Source: Bacteroidales bacterium UBA1800 (GTDB taxonomy: Bacteria > Bacteroidota > Bacteroidia > Bacteroidales > VadinHA17). Taken from it: a stretch of 64,000 nt of DNA. The DNA lies in the NCBI GenBank assembly GCA_002319915.1, contig DCFQ01000007.1, positions 131,112-195,111 of the forward strand. The letters run 5' to 3'. The notes beneath the pieces are model-generated. The model was not told the DNA's origin. It saw only the letters and a list, made by a program, of their open reading frames with translations, and did no database searches. Below are positions 18,901 to 27,097 of this stretch, in pieces. Position 1 is the first letter of the stretch. Every line of letters starts with the position of its first letter. The position numbers and the translations under genes were made by a program.

Positions 18901-19148
18901 GACCCATCCTAATGACCTCCTTTGCCTTTATCTTCGGGATCTCACCTCTAATTTTCGCCAACGGGGCGGGAGCTGTCGCAAGGCAGACAATCGGCTGGAC
19001 GGTTTTCGGGGGGATGCTTGCAGCAACCTTTATCGGGATATTCGTGGTACCGGTACTGTTTATTGTGATCACCAGGCTGGCATATGGTAAAGAAAAACTG
19101 GAGGATCTGCAGAAGACAAGCCCGCAAACCCCTCAGCAGGGAGGGTAA
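15978..19148 (+). CDS. RND-family multidrug efflux transporter (HAE1, AcrB-like)
   Basis: 1056 residues with the full RND layout: TM1 at residues ~10-30, first periplasmic loop (PPVVQVSANYIGADAQTVEQ shortened), TM2-6 including the proton-relay motif GIVVDDAIIVIEA in TM4, second periplasmic loop, and TM8-12 (GLAAKNSILIVEFAKR, then RLRPILMTSFAF). Length matches AcrB/MexB. It exports substrates from the inner membrane or periplasm at the cost of the proton gradient, through the adaptor and TolC-like protein encoded just upstream. The stop is 14 bp from the convergent radical-SAM gene. Confidence 0.96.
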   Translation: MISNIFINRPNTSIVISLIIVIIGIVSITSLPISQYPDITPPVVQVSANYIGADAQTVEQTVATPIETQVNGVPGMAYIQSNSTNTGSMGMSVTFNLGTNIDIAALDVENRVNTAEPILPQEVKNLGIQVRKRTPSILMVVAIYSPKGTHDIKFVDNYTNFFVRDAVLRVKGVGDVFTRADDFGMRIWLNPQKLAQFSLTPGDIIQAVQEQNIQVAAGIVGSNPQPADQAFEYTAFVEGRLVTEEQFGNIIIKTNPVDKSIVYLRDVARVQLGKFNYSGNSYVDGKRAAFLLVFQLPGSNAMETAKGIYKQMDLVSKSFPPDLSYGIPFEAVSVVKVSIDEVVKTLTIALLLVVMVVFIFLQTWRATIIPILAIPVSIIGTFAFFKPLGFTINTLTLFGFVMAIGIVVDDAIIVIEAIQRYIDEKGLTPKEAAFRAMQDISGPVVAIALILAAVFLPVGFIPGIVGKLYQQFAVTIAISVLLSAFIALTLTPALGSLLLVPRTESRQGGLRKLFGYFNRAFDKSLNTYSSTVSHVINYSRYVIILLVMIIAGALLLFKNKPTGFIPLEDEGRFYLTFELPEAASTTRTIEVLNKIMAMLDQVPEVGHYAALSGLNVINFSFKSNSGTIFCQLKPWADRKKKSQHLEALLLQLNRLFYSIKEARVIVISPPAIPGLGSTGGFSFVLQQRESNDDLKAFQNVVMKFMMAANKRPEIGSAFTFFTANTPGYRITVDREKCKTLGVRIGDVFLTLQTLMGSFYINDFTLYGRDFRVVAQADTTFRDKISDIDKYYVRNSSGEMLPLSNFVSYRVIESAPLVSHYNLYRSTEFNGEAAKGYSSGQAIKALRETAASVLPAGYGYEFSGLSREEIEAGSRSILIFSISLLFVFLFLTALYESWSVPFSVLLAVPLGAFGAILTLTLVPKLNDNVYAQIGLVTLIGLAAKNSILIVEFAKRRVDSGTELIAATIEAIRLRLRPILMTSFAFIFGISPLIFANGAGAVARQTIGWTVFGGMLAATFIGIFVVPVLFIVITRLAYGKEKLEDLQKTSPQTPQQGG

Positions 19149-19162
19149 AGCCTGATCCGGTA

Positions 19163-20305
19163 TCAGTCGGCAAGATTAAGGACATATTTCTGACAGCCAT
19201 ATTTCCTTAGAAGCGATATGGCTTCGTCCATCCCGGATGAAACGGCATTACCGGCGCTGCGCTGGCAGAAGGGGCATGCATGAAACTCTCCTTTTGAATC
19301 GATGTAAAGATACCGGTTCCCTGCGCCCAGGCAGCCTGTCCTGCGCTGGGTCCAGGAAGGAAAGGTGATTATAGGAAACCCGGAATATTCAGGTGAAATA
19401 TTTGTTTCCTGAAAGAACGCCTCCAGCAGCTTAAACTGATCCTCTTCCAGCTCGACATTCCTGTCAAGGAACTTCCCTGCCCGGCGGGGTTCGAGCAGCC
19501 TGATAAATCCTGAGTTCCATCGTCTGGCACAGTCGATATACCTTGCCAGGTTATCCGCCGACACGAACTCTTTGAATGCGCAAAGTGACAGAGCAGTGAC
19601 CAGTCCCGTTTCATTACAGTTCCTTACGGCCTCTCTCACCCACGCGAAAGCCCTCGGATTGTTCCTTGACCTGTTATGCTCCCGGGCGTCCCAGTGGTCA
19701 AGGCTTATATCGGCCCCGGTAAGGCCCGCCTTTCTCATAAGAGCAGCCTTTTCCCTGGTGAGGCCGTATCCGGAAGTCAGAATCCAGACGTCGGCTCCCC
19801 TAGAGGCATACTTTATTATTTTAAGCAAATCCTCAAAACGTTCGAGCGGCTCACCTCCGCTCAGCTGGATATGCCTTACTCCTGAACCCTTTACTTTGTC
19901 GACTATCCTCATAATATCCCCGACGGCAAGGGCCTCGGAGGCGGAGATATTGTTCCATTCATAGCAATGGCCGCACGCAAGAGTGCATTTCGAAGTGATC
20001 GCCATTATGATCGTCGACAGGGGGCCTTTGCTATCCGGCTTCAGGATCCTGTTGATTTCGTTTCTGAAAAAACCGTTAAATGCCCGTGAGGGCCATCCCG
20101 GGATGTTTTCGGTCAGGAAAAATCTACCTTGCTCCTTAATGAATTTTCCGGCAGGCGGCAAACCCTGGATGGTCATTCTTTTCTTACCGATCTCTTTCAA
20201 CAGGCTGGTCCATCTGCCAGGCCTGGCAGAAAAAAGTGCCAGGAGGAGGATATTCAGTAAAATGCCGGTCCTGACAATTCTGGCACGGATACCTGATACT
20301 ACCAT
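19163..20305 (-). CDS. Radical SAM protein with SPASM/twitch-like C-terminus
   Basis: 380 residues. The [4Fe-4S]-SAM motif is TSKCTLACGHCYEW (Cx3Cx2C) after an unusually long ~100-residue N-terminal extension that begins with a hydrophobic segment (GILLNILLLALFSARPG), suggesting membrane association. The SAM-binding glycine motif LSGGEPLERF follows, then LTSGYG and ADISLDHWD. Near the C-terminus GCLGAGNRYLYIDSKGEFHACPFC supplies three cysteines like a shortened SPASM domain for an auxiliary cluster. SPASM proteins usually modify peptides or mature enzymes. The next gene on the strand, 46 bp upstream, encodes a large lipoprotein of unknown function that could be a partner, although no peptide substrate is evident. 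Confidence 0.85.
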   Translation of the reverse strand: MVVSGIRARIVRTGILLNILLLALFSARPGRWTSLLKEIGKKRMTIQGLPPAGKFIKEQGRFFLTENIPGWPSRAFNGFFRNEINRILKPDSKGPLSTIIMAITSKCTLACGHCYEWNNISASEALAVGDIMRIVDKVKGSGVRHIQLSGGEPLERFEDLLKIIKYASRGADVWILTSGYGLTREKAALMRKAGLTGADISLDHWDAREHNRSRNNPRAFAWVREAVRNCNETGLVTALSLCAFKEFVSADNLARYIDCARRWNSGFIRLLEPRRAGKFLDRNVELEEDQFKLLEAFFQETNISPEYSGFPIITFPSWTQRRTGCLGAGNRYLYIDSKGEFHACPFCQRSAGNAVSSGMDEAISLLRKYGCQKYVLNLAD

Positions 20306-20351
20306 TTTAATTTTTTGTTCTGGTTCGATACTGAGTATTGGCAGTCAGAAG

Positions 20352-21983
20352 CTAATTTCCGAGCGCCTGTTCGTACATCTCCCTTGAAAAGCGCGGGAAC
20401 CGGTTGGGTCTTTTGAATGTTTTGAGAGCTTTTACATTGGCAGGTCCTCTCTGATCCCTTATTATCTTGTAGAATCCGGAAGTGTGCAGGAAAACGCTTC
20501 TGTCTGAGGATTGCTGCAAAGGCTCTGCAAATGTGAGGGATACATTATCCCCGATATCATCCAGGACAAGGTAACTTTTATCCCTGGATGACACCAGGCT
20601 GCTTACGTCATCACCATTACCCATAATGGCTTCATCAGGGGCTAGTGAATAAGTAATGATCTTTTCATCCTTACTGAAATCCATTCCGGCAAAATCGAGC
20701 TCCCAGAAAAGAAAGCCTGTTTCGAGCTTCAGTGAAACCGTATCGGATTTCAGTGCAGGCAGATCAATTGTTAAAATATCATCCTTGAATGCCATTGGAC
20801 CTGCAATATTGAAATAGTCTGCAAACTCCCACTTTCCGTCTTTCTCACAGTAAACAGAGAGCGGAATATTCTGGTCGAGAAGGAATTTTTTCAGCTTTTC
20901 CGGCGGACTCGATTCCTGCTTTGAAACGAATTCATCATACTTTGAACCGAATAACCCATGGAATTTTGAAAACAGGACATCCAGCCAGAACGTGTTCTTA
21001 GCTCTTATGATCAGCTTTGAGGATCCGCTATTATCGGGTCTTTTGAATTTCAGGTAAATATCCTCGATCCCGCTGCTGTTTTGATCTTTCATGTCACCTG
21101 AATAGGAGAGGCTGTCTTTTGACGCAATGAAAGGCAGAACATCAGATCCTGAATTATTGGTGGCTCTAACCGGGCGGGAAATGTTTCCGACTGAATGGAT
21201 CACCCCGATCTTATCAATCAATACAGACGTGTTTTCCGGGTGGTCAGCCACTATAATTCCGGCAGAATTGACTGACTGAACTTCATTTACTTCATTTGTC
21301 AGCCTTATTTTATAGGAACCGCCATCGGACCTGAGCTTCGGCAATGGCAGGTAATCATCCCTTTCAAGGCCCGGCTGGGTGGCCCCGCTGAAAATTTCAC
21401 CCGTAAAAAGGAAATCACTTCCGTTATCAGAATATACAAACGGGCAGGAGCTTTTTGTCAACGCCGCAATAATCAATATGAGACCGAATGCCGCCATTGC
21501 CACTGCTGAGGCACCGAATACGAAGCTCGCAATATTGGCCCCTGTGGCAGGATCATATACCTCAATTCTATCTATTTCCCCTGTCGGGATCGCTACCTTA
21601 TTGCCGGACGTTTGTGATAAGCCGGTGGCATAAATGTGAACTTCACTGGTTATATACTGTTCATTGGCGGCCCCGCTGGCCTTGTACCTGTTTACCCTGT
21701 CGGTGTGCGCTGTTTTATATCTTTCATGGCCAACAATCGGAAGGATGCTGCCTGAAATGGTATCTGGTGTGGCAATTATATCGACAAATTGCCAGATCTT
21801 GTCGTTGAAATGAAGGATCATGAGCTTACCCATACCCTGCAATTTCACAACAGCCTGATGCGGCGGCTCCTGGGATTTAGAAACCCTGAAGTAGGAGCAG
21901 CCTGACATCATCGTAAGAAATGAAAAGATCAGGATCACCGAAAGCGGTCCTTCAACATTTGGTGAACGGAAGAATCTAAGCAT
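20352..21983 (-). CDS. Lipoprotein of unknown function with CPFVY/ERDDYLPLP motif
   Basis: 543 residues with a lipobox in MMSGC (Cys ~29), so a membrane-anchored lipoprotein. A second hydrophobic stretch (FVFGASAVAMAAFGLILIIAALTK) at residues ~155-180 might cross a membrane. It is followed by SCPFVYSDNGSDFLFTGEIF and then GLERDDYLPLP, a combination I recall from other Bacteroidota hypothetical proteins of unassigned function. The remaining ~350 residues look beta-rich (many Thr/Ser/Asp strands, FWLDVLFSKFHGLFG). I do not recognise a catalytic motif. It lies between the radical SAM gene (46 bp) and a 373-bp upstream gap, so it may be the first gene of a two-gene unit. Confidence 0.6.
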   Translation of the reverse strand: MLRFFRSPNVEGPLSVILIFSFLTMMSGCSYFRVSKSQEPPHQAVVKLQGMGKLMILHFNDKIWQFVDIIATPDTISGSILPIVGHERYKTAHTDRVNRYKASGAANEQYITSEVHIYATGLSQTSGNKVAIPTGEIDRIEVYDPATGANIASFVFGASAVAMAAFGLILIIAALTKSSCPFVYSDNGSDFLFTGEIFSGATQPGLERDDYLPLPKLRSDGGSYKIRLTNEVNEVQSVNSAGIIVADHPENTSVLIDKIGVIHSVGNISRPVRATNNSGSDVLPFIASKDSLSYSGDMKDQNSSGIEDIYLKFKRPDNSGSSKLIIRAKNTFWLDVLFSKFHGLFGSKYDEFVSKQESSPPEKLKKFLLDQNIPLSVYCEKDGKWEFADYFNIAGPMAFKDDILTIDLPALKSDTVSLKLETGFLFWELDFAGMDFSKDEKIITYSLAPDEAIMGNGDDVSSLVSSRDKSYLVLDDIGDNVSLTFAEPLQQSSDRSVFLHTSGFYKIIRDQRGPANVKALKTFKRPNRFPRFSREMYEQALGN

Positions 21984-22356
21984 AATGAGGCGTTAATTAG
22001 TGGTTAACAGGGGTTTTTACCGCTTTCGAGGGTGCGGCCGGCTGAAACAGAGGGATATTTTCCGTTTTGGATATCCCGGCGGAAGGATAATTTCTGAACC
22101 ATTGAAACTACGAATACCTGACTGAAAGATATCAGGTCCCTTTTCATTTTCTATTTGGTATTCTGCCGATTCAGGGATAAGGTTCTAACAAATTTCAACA
22201 TTAAAGTTAAGAACCATTTGAATTCCAGTCAAGTATTTTTTAGGGAGAACAGAAAATTTAGAATGAGAGCTAAAATGTTTACCCTGCTCCGGCATTCCGG
22301 AACGTAATCATCCCACGCAGGAAGGGGACAGGATCAGTGCCGGCGAAATCTCAGGG
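21984..22356. other. 373-bp intergenic region
   Basis: No gene is seen. It holds an ACCTGA/TCAGGT inverted repeat with a 10-base loop followed by CCCTTTTC near 22115-22145, and AT-rich sequence. It should contain the promoter of the lipoprotein gene on the minus strand and the end of the multihaem operon transcript. No good -7 match (CAAAnnTA read on the plus strand) was found. Confidence 0.4.
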
Positions 22357-23994
22357 TCAGAACCTCTTCAGAAGCTGCAGGTAGACCCTGTTATACCTGG
22401 CCTTCCCTTCGAAAGTCAGCTCATAATCCACAGACAATGACAACTTCTTATAGAGCTGCCAGTAAACATTGACATTTGCCATATGCTGGGTGAGGTTCTG
22501 GAGGCTTTCGGGAAGGCTGTACTGCTGGTACCTGTACCCTGCACCTGCCTGCATTCTTCCCTTTGCCAGGCTGGTGAGGAAGGAAAGATCGCCGGAATAC
22601 CCGTTCATATAGCCGGTGGTGATATAATCTCCCGAAAGGGTGAGCGCGAGGTAATTTTTGACCTTCGGGGTGTATGACAGGTAACCTCCGGCACTTCCTG
22701 ATTTTTTAATGTCTGTCTTCAGATAACGGTATGATGACTGAATACCGAGCCTGAGAGTGGACGAAAGCCTTATACTGGCATTTACCCTGTAACTCTGCCG
22801 GAGCGCATTCTCCCTCAGTGTATCGAGAAGAGTCCTGGCAGTCTCGTAATAGATTGGGTTCTTCCGCGCATCATACGAGACGCCAACCGATGCGCGGTCG
22901 CTTAACCTGTAATTAAGATAGAAATAGAAGGATGTAAGGCTGAAGCTCGTCTGGGACTGGTTGTTTACCAGCTTGTAGAGATCTGCCTCGACCGAGCCGA
23001 AAACACTCAGGTTCTTTGCAAGGAGCCCCGAATGCTGAAGGTAAAGGAACCTCCTGTCGGTCTTTCCCGAATTGAGCTGGTCCATGAAGGCCAGGGAGGT
23101 CGATGAGTAGCTGTCAGCCGAATTGTGATCGTATGAGATGTAACCCCCGAACTGCATAAGGTTGAAGTCAAAGCCATAGGTCATGTAATCCGGACGTGAT
23201 CCACCGGCCAGACCGAACGAAAACCCACCCACCGACTTTTCGGCTGCCAGCCCGTCGAATGCCCCGATATTGGCGATCCTCTGGTTTATCTGCCTTCCGA
23301 GTTTCAGGCTCATCGTGGTGTCAATGTCATATTTCAGAGCCAGGGAATAGATCTTCAGGCCGTTGAATACGTTTTTCCTTATCTCATCCCAGGAGCCCGA
23401 CCTGTGCCTGAATGAAACATAAACATCAGCCGACAGCGGTGAATTTCCGATGTTTGCAGCGTTTATTGACAATGTATACCGGAATCTCTGGTCACCGGGC
23501 CCCGGAGTATTGGAAAAATCGGAATAGGAAGCTGCACTTAGGCTTCCTGCGATCTTCTCATGCCTGCCTTTCTTTTCTGCGGGTAAGCTCCGGCTCATTT
23601 CTCCGGCAGCGGGTAAAGCAGCTTTCGTGATCTCCTTTGCCGGTTCTGCTTCAGGCTTGCTCGTATCAGGAAGAGGTATTTCTGCCTGCCGGGGAATGTT
23701 CCTTGCCCGGGCAATGATCAAATGGCCTACCGGCAGGCTCTCACCGGTCAATTGGGTGCAGAGGCATGAGGAGGGCGAGATGTTGTCAACAACAAGCGCA
23801 GGCACAAGCCTGCTTCCGGTGGAGATGAAAAGTGTATCATGTACACTTATTCCGGTGGTGCTTGTGAACCTCACATAAACATTCTGCGACGACACGAATG
23901 AGACCTGGCCGGTAACATTTTTACTGAGATCCTGGCCCCTGATCTGAGAGCCCGCCAGAAGGAAGAAACAGAAAATCAGATACCTGTATTTCAT
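22357..23994 (-). CDS. Predicted outer-membrane beta-barrel protein linked to multihaem cytochromes
   Basis: The ATG at 23994 is preferred because it is followed at once by a signal peptide (MKYRYLIFCFFLLAGSQIRGQ) and begins 10 bp after the upstream cytochrome stop. Of ~545 residues, the first ~100 form a small beta domain (VSFVSSQNVYVRFTSTTGI ... VDNISPSSCLCTQL), then a Pro/Lys/Glu-rich linker, then ~380 residues of alternating amphipathic strands with many Tyr/Ser/Gly (SVGVSYDARKNPIYY, LRLGIQSSYRYLKTD). It ends in ...VYLQLLKRF, and a terminal Phe after a strand is the BAM recognition pattern of outer-membrane barrels. No TonB box or plug is visible, so it is not a TonB-dependent receptor. 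By position it is the candidate porin-like sheath or outer-membrane partner of the two cytochromes. It is not recognisably MtrB/PioB by motif, so this role is inferred. Confidence 0.72.
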   Translation of the reverse strand: MKYRYLIFCFFLLAGSQIRGQDLSKNVTGQVSFVSSQNVYVRFTSTTGISVHDTLFISTGSRLVPALVVDNISPSSCLCTQLTGESLPVGHLIIARARNIPRQAEIPLPDTSKPEAEPAKEITKAALPAAGEMSRSLPAEKKGRHEKIAGSLSAASYSDFSNTPGPGDQRFRYTLSINAANIGNSPLSADVYVSFRHRSGSWDEIRKNVFNGLKIYSLALKYDIDTTMSLKLGRQINQRIANIGAFDGLAAEKSVGGFSFGLAGGSRPDYMTYGFDFNLMQFGGYISYDHNSADSYSSTSLAFMDQLNSGKTDRRFLYLQHSGLLAKNLSVFGSVEADLYKLVNNQSQTSFSLTSFYFYLNYRLSDRASVGVSYDARKNPIYYETARTLLDTLRENALRQSYRVNASIRLSSTLRLGIQSSYRYLKTDIKKSGSAGGYLSYTPKVKNYLALTLSGDYITTGYMNGYSGDLSFLTSLAKGRMQAGAGYRYQQYSLPESLQNLTQHMANVNVYWQLYKKLSLSVDYELTFEGKARYNRVYLQLLKRF

Positions 23995-24004
23995 AGCTTT
24001 ACTT

Positions 24005-25474
24005 TTACTTCTTTTTGTCCCCGCCGGTCCCCCTCGGGTGGCAGGAATAGCATGAAGTGGCACTATAGACATAATCCCTTACATCGGTATGGCGGGGATC
24101 GGTGTTCGCCTGGCTGTGTTCATGACAGCTGATGCAGGTGAACAATGCATAGTTCGAAGGCTGGTTGTGGCAGTCGGTACAGCTCGTCCAGACCCCGTTG
24201 TGCCTGCCCGAGTAAATCGGGAAGAACTGGGCGTCGTGCTGCGCGTACTTTGCCGGGGTCCAGCCGGGATTGGTCGAATGGCAATCAGTGCAGTTAAGTG
24301 AGAAATTCAGGGTTTTATGGGATGGATTTGTAGTGTTGTTATAATCGGTGAGATGACAGGAAGAGCACGTGGAAGACGTGGTTGTGTAGTTTCCGTTAAT
24401 GTGGCAAGCGGTGCAGGCGACATTTGCATGACCGAGCGTAAGGGGGAACGCGCTATGGTCGAAGGTGGCAGGTTTCCATCCTGGATTGGTGGTGTGGCAC
24501 AGCTTGCAGTCGGTCGAGAATTGAAGGGCAGCATGGTTTGGATTCGAGGTGCCCTGGTAATCCTGCTGGTGACATGAATAGCAGACTGCCGAAACGGAAG
24601 TGTAGTTCCCGTTTTTGTGGCAAGCTGCGCAGTCCAGCGATGAATGACCCAGTGTCAGCGGGAAAGAGCCATGATCGAAGGTCGCTGGCTTCCAGCCGGG
24701 GCTCAGGGAGTGGCACTCCTGGCAATTCGTCGGGAAGTTAGAAGCCACATGGTTGGGATTGGTTGTAGCCTCATAGTTCTGCCGGTGGCAGGAATAGCAG
24801 TCGGACTTTGTATCCCGGTAGTTGGGGCTGGTATGGCAATCGGAACATTTGAGGTTCGAGTGGCCCTGCACGAGCGGGAAGAAAGCGTGGTTAAATCCCG
24901 CGCCGGTCCACTGAAACGAATTGATCGTATGACAAATAGCACAATCCTCCGAGAAGCCCGCCTGAACATGGTTGGGGTTATTCGTGGCCAGGAATTCAGC
25001 CCTGTGGCAGTCGATGCAGTTCACTCCCAGGACATCGAAGCGAAGAGGGTTTTCCGATTTGTGGCATTGATTGCAATCGGCTGTCCGGTGAGCCCCGAGC
25101 AATGGGAAACGGCTCATCCTGTGGATCCCTGTAATATCACTCACGAGCCATGAGGCGGTAGTGTGACACCTTGCACACTCAGGACCGGTGGTGGTTTCAT
25201 GGATATCTTTATGGCAGTCGCGGCACTCTGTCCTGGCTTCGGAAAATACCAGCGATATGTGGCACTGCCTGCAGTCGAGGCTCACATGCTGGCCATTGAG
25301 CGGGAACTTCGTCTTGTTGTGGTCAAAGGAATAGACCGATTTATCGAGCTGCCATCCCTTGGTGCTGTGACAGACCTTGCAGTCTATCCGGAAATTTGGC
25401 CCGTGAGGTGATGGCCCCGAATGGTAAAAGGCAAATAAGAGGCCCGATAATATCAGAAGTGACAGGATTCGCAT
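24005..25474 (-). CDS. Multihaem cytochrome c, 19 CxxCH motifs
   Basis: 489 residues with a hydrophobic N-terminal export segment (MRILSLLILSGLLFAFYHSG) and 19 CxxCH haem-binding motifs counted by eye, about one per 25 residues. Extra His residues in repeated blocks (FPLTLGHSSLDCAACHKNGN, NPNHVASNF, GWKPATFDHGSFP) would serve as distal ligands, giving bis-His haems. Residues ~150-430 are built from a repeated module of about 60 residues with three haems (TDYxxTTNPxH ... NCxxCHSxxPGWKPAxFDH). The fold class resembles cytochrome c3/NapC-NrfH-like wires rather than an enzyme: no CX2CK or other active-site haem variant is seen. Its start overlaps the end of the upstream 20-haem gene by 22 bp, indicating translational coupling. 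Expected location: periplasm, exchanging electrons with its neighbours. Confidence 0.93.
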   Translation of the reverse strand: MRILSLLILSGLLFAFYHSGPSPHGPNFRIDCKVCHSTKGWQLDKSVYSFDHNKTKFPLNGQHVSLDCRQCHISLVFSEARTECRDCHKDIHETTTGPECARCHTTASWLVSDITGIHRMSRFPLLGAHRTADCNQCHKSENPLRFDVLGVNCIDCHRAEFLATNNPNHVQAGFSEDCAICHTINSFQWTGAGFNHAFFPLVQGHSNLKCSDCHTSPNYRDTKSDCYSCHRQNYEATTNPNHVASNFPTNCQECHSLSPGWKPATFDHGSFPLTLGHSSLDCAACHKNGNYTSVSAVCYSCHQQDYQGTSNPNHAALQFSTDCKLCHTTNPGWKPATFDHSAFPLTLGHANVACTACHINGNYTTTSSTCSSCHLTDYNNTTNPSHKTLNFSLNCTDCHSTNPGWTPAKYAQHDAQFFPIYSGRHNGVWTSCTDCHNQPSNYALFTCISCHEHSQANTDPRHTDVRDYVYSATSCYSCHPRGTGGDKKK

Positions 25475-27048
25475 CGGAAGTCTTTTATTTTATAAACCGT
25501 GAATGTTGCATTACCTTCCCGCTGAGGCTTATGACAGCCGGCGCAGGGAACATTGACATGCTTGCCGTCGAGCCTGAAGGCGGTCTTGTTATGATCGAAC
25601 TTCGCTGGCGTCCAGCGGTCAGTGCCGTGACAGGCTGCACAGTCCGTACTGCCATTGAGGTCGAACTGCCCGTGGTGTACATCATTGTGACATGTGTAAC
25701 AATCGCCTGACATCCCCGCAAATTTCTGAAGCCTGGCGCCTGATGGTCCCGGTTTCATATGACATGTGGTGCATGGCTGTTTCATATGCGCACCAGTAAG
25801 CTGAAAGCTGGTGACCGAGTGGTCGTACGCAATTATGTGCCAGTCAGATTCGTTGTGGCAGGTCAGGCATTTGCTGCCGGGATAGAATTTCTCGTCTATG
25901 AATGATTTATGAATATCGGGGTGGCAGTCGACGCATTTGGTCCCTATGTTCCTGAACTGCCAGCTGCCCTGCTGTTTGTGGCAATCGGAACATGGCTCCG
26001 CAACATGTGCTCCCTTAAGAGGGAAAGTACCCATGTTATGCCTTTCAATTGTGTATGAAAAGATCGTAAAGCCTTTTATGTTATGGCAGTCCGAACAATC
26101 GGGAGAAACGCCGTTCTTTGAAAACTGCCCCTTGTGGTAATCCTCATGGCAATCGGTGCACCGGTCATGCTTCACCGGGTCGGTGAACTTCGTCTTGTGG
26201 CAGGCCCTGCAATCAACTGAAAGGTGCTTGTCGACAAGGGGATAGTTTGTCTTGTTATGATCGAAATTATTCATCCCTTTCACAACCTGGAATGACTCCT
26301 CGTTATGGCATCTTCGGCAATCCTGGCCGAACTTGCCCTGATGGGGGTCGGTGTGGCAGTTTATGCAGGATGCAAAGGCGACTCCCCTGAACTCCTGGAA
26401 TTTTGATCCGTTGATCGTTTCAAATTTGTGGCATTTGACACACTCGACACTCCTGTGCTTTCCCAGAAGCCTGAACCGGGCCTTGTCGTGGCTGAATGCG
26501 GGTGCGGTCTTAAAAGTTTCCGGTCCGTGGCAGTTGAGGCATGATGATGAGAGGGTACCGAGATGGTAATCCGCATGACAGGTCAGGCAGGAAGCATTCA
26601 ACCCCAGGTAAGTGTATTTCTTTGCCCTGGCCTTTTCACTTTTAATGAATTTTGCATTGTGGCAATCTCCGCATTTCAGTTCCGCATGCGGTTTGGATAA
26701 TTCAAAACCTGCAAGCCTGTGGTCGAAATCGGCAGGGTTGAAATGGATCATGTCGAAGTTCTTCCCGTGATGATCGCTATGACACTCAATGCATTGCTTC
26801 CCTTTCACCTCTGCGGAAGAGTGATACCCTTTACCTTCCGACAAGCGCTCCCTGATCTCTGTGTGACAATCAAGGCATTTGTCTCCGTTGATCTTTGAAC
26901 CGAGAACATGGCACTTTGTGCAGTTTGGGATACCTTCGAGGAATTCATGAGGCTTTGCCAGGTCTCCTGGCGAGATCTGCGCGACGGCACTGCTCACTGT
27001 GAGGAGTGAGGCAGCTGCGAGGAGCGATATTTTTTGTCCGAAGTTCAT
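25453..27048 (-). CDS. Multihaem cytochrome c, 20 CxxCH motifs
   Basis: 531 residues with a signal peptide (LLAAASLLTVSSAVAQ) and 20 CxxCH motifs by my count. Motif pairs alternate with FDHxKTxFxLxGKHxxVxC blocks (for example FDHNKTAFRLDGKH and FDHNKTNYPLVDKH) that place additional histidines as distal ligands. The protein ends directly in a haem motif (FRCESCHF). Sequence logic is that of periplasmic electron-wire cytochromes with a class III-like haem packing; no catalytic-haem variant is visible. It overlaps the following 19-haem gene by 22 bp and follows the Fe-S/FAD oxidoreductase gene by 49 bp, so all belong to one transcript. Likely role: accept electrons at the periplasmic face and pass them outward. 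Confidence 0.94.
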   Translation of the reverse strand: MNFGQKISLLAAASLLTVSSAVAQISPGDLAKPHEFLEGIPNCTKCHVLGSKINGDKCLDCHTEIRERLSEGKGYHSSAEVKGKQCIECHSDHHGKNFDMIHFNPADFDHRLAGFELSKPHAELKCGDCHNAKFIKSEKARAKKYTYLGLNASCLTCHADYHLGTLSSSCLNCHGPETFKTAPAFSHDKARFRLLGKHRSVECVKCHKFETINGSKFQEFRGVAFASCINCHTDPHQGKFGQDCRRCHNEESFQVVKGMNNFDHNKTNYPLVDKHLSVDCRACHKTKFTDPVKHDRCTDCHEDYHKGQFSKNGVSPDCSDCHNIKGFTIFSYTIERHNMGTFPLKGAHVAEPCSDCHKQQGSWQFRNIGTKCVDCHPDIHKSFIDEKFYPGSKCLTCHNESDWHIIAYDHSVTSFQLTGAHMKQPCTTCHMKPGPSGARLQKFAGMSGDCYTCHNDVHHGQFDLNGSTDCAACHGTDRWTPAKFDHNKTAFRLDGKHVNVPCAGCHKPQREGNATFTVYKIKDFRCESCHF

Positions 27049-27097
27049 TTTGGTCTGCTGGTCTCCTCCCCGTTCAGGGGGCGGTGGCGTTTGCAGC

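Noticed and set aside
23995..24072. Upstream start of the beta-barrel protein
   Set aside because: It overlaps the cytochrome gene and gives a non-signal leader; MKYRYLIF... is a proper signal peptide.
25453..27048. Octahaem nitrite/hydroxylamine-type reductase assignment for the cytochromes
   Set aside because: No CX2CK or other catalytic-haem motif and far too many haems; an electron-wire role fits better.
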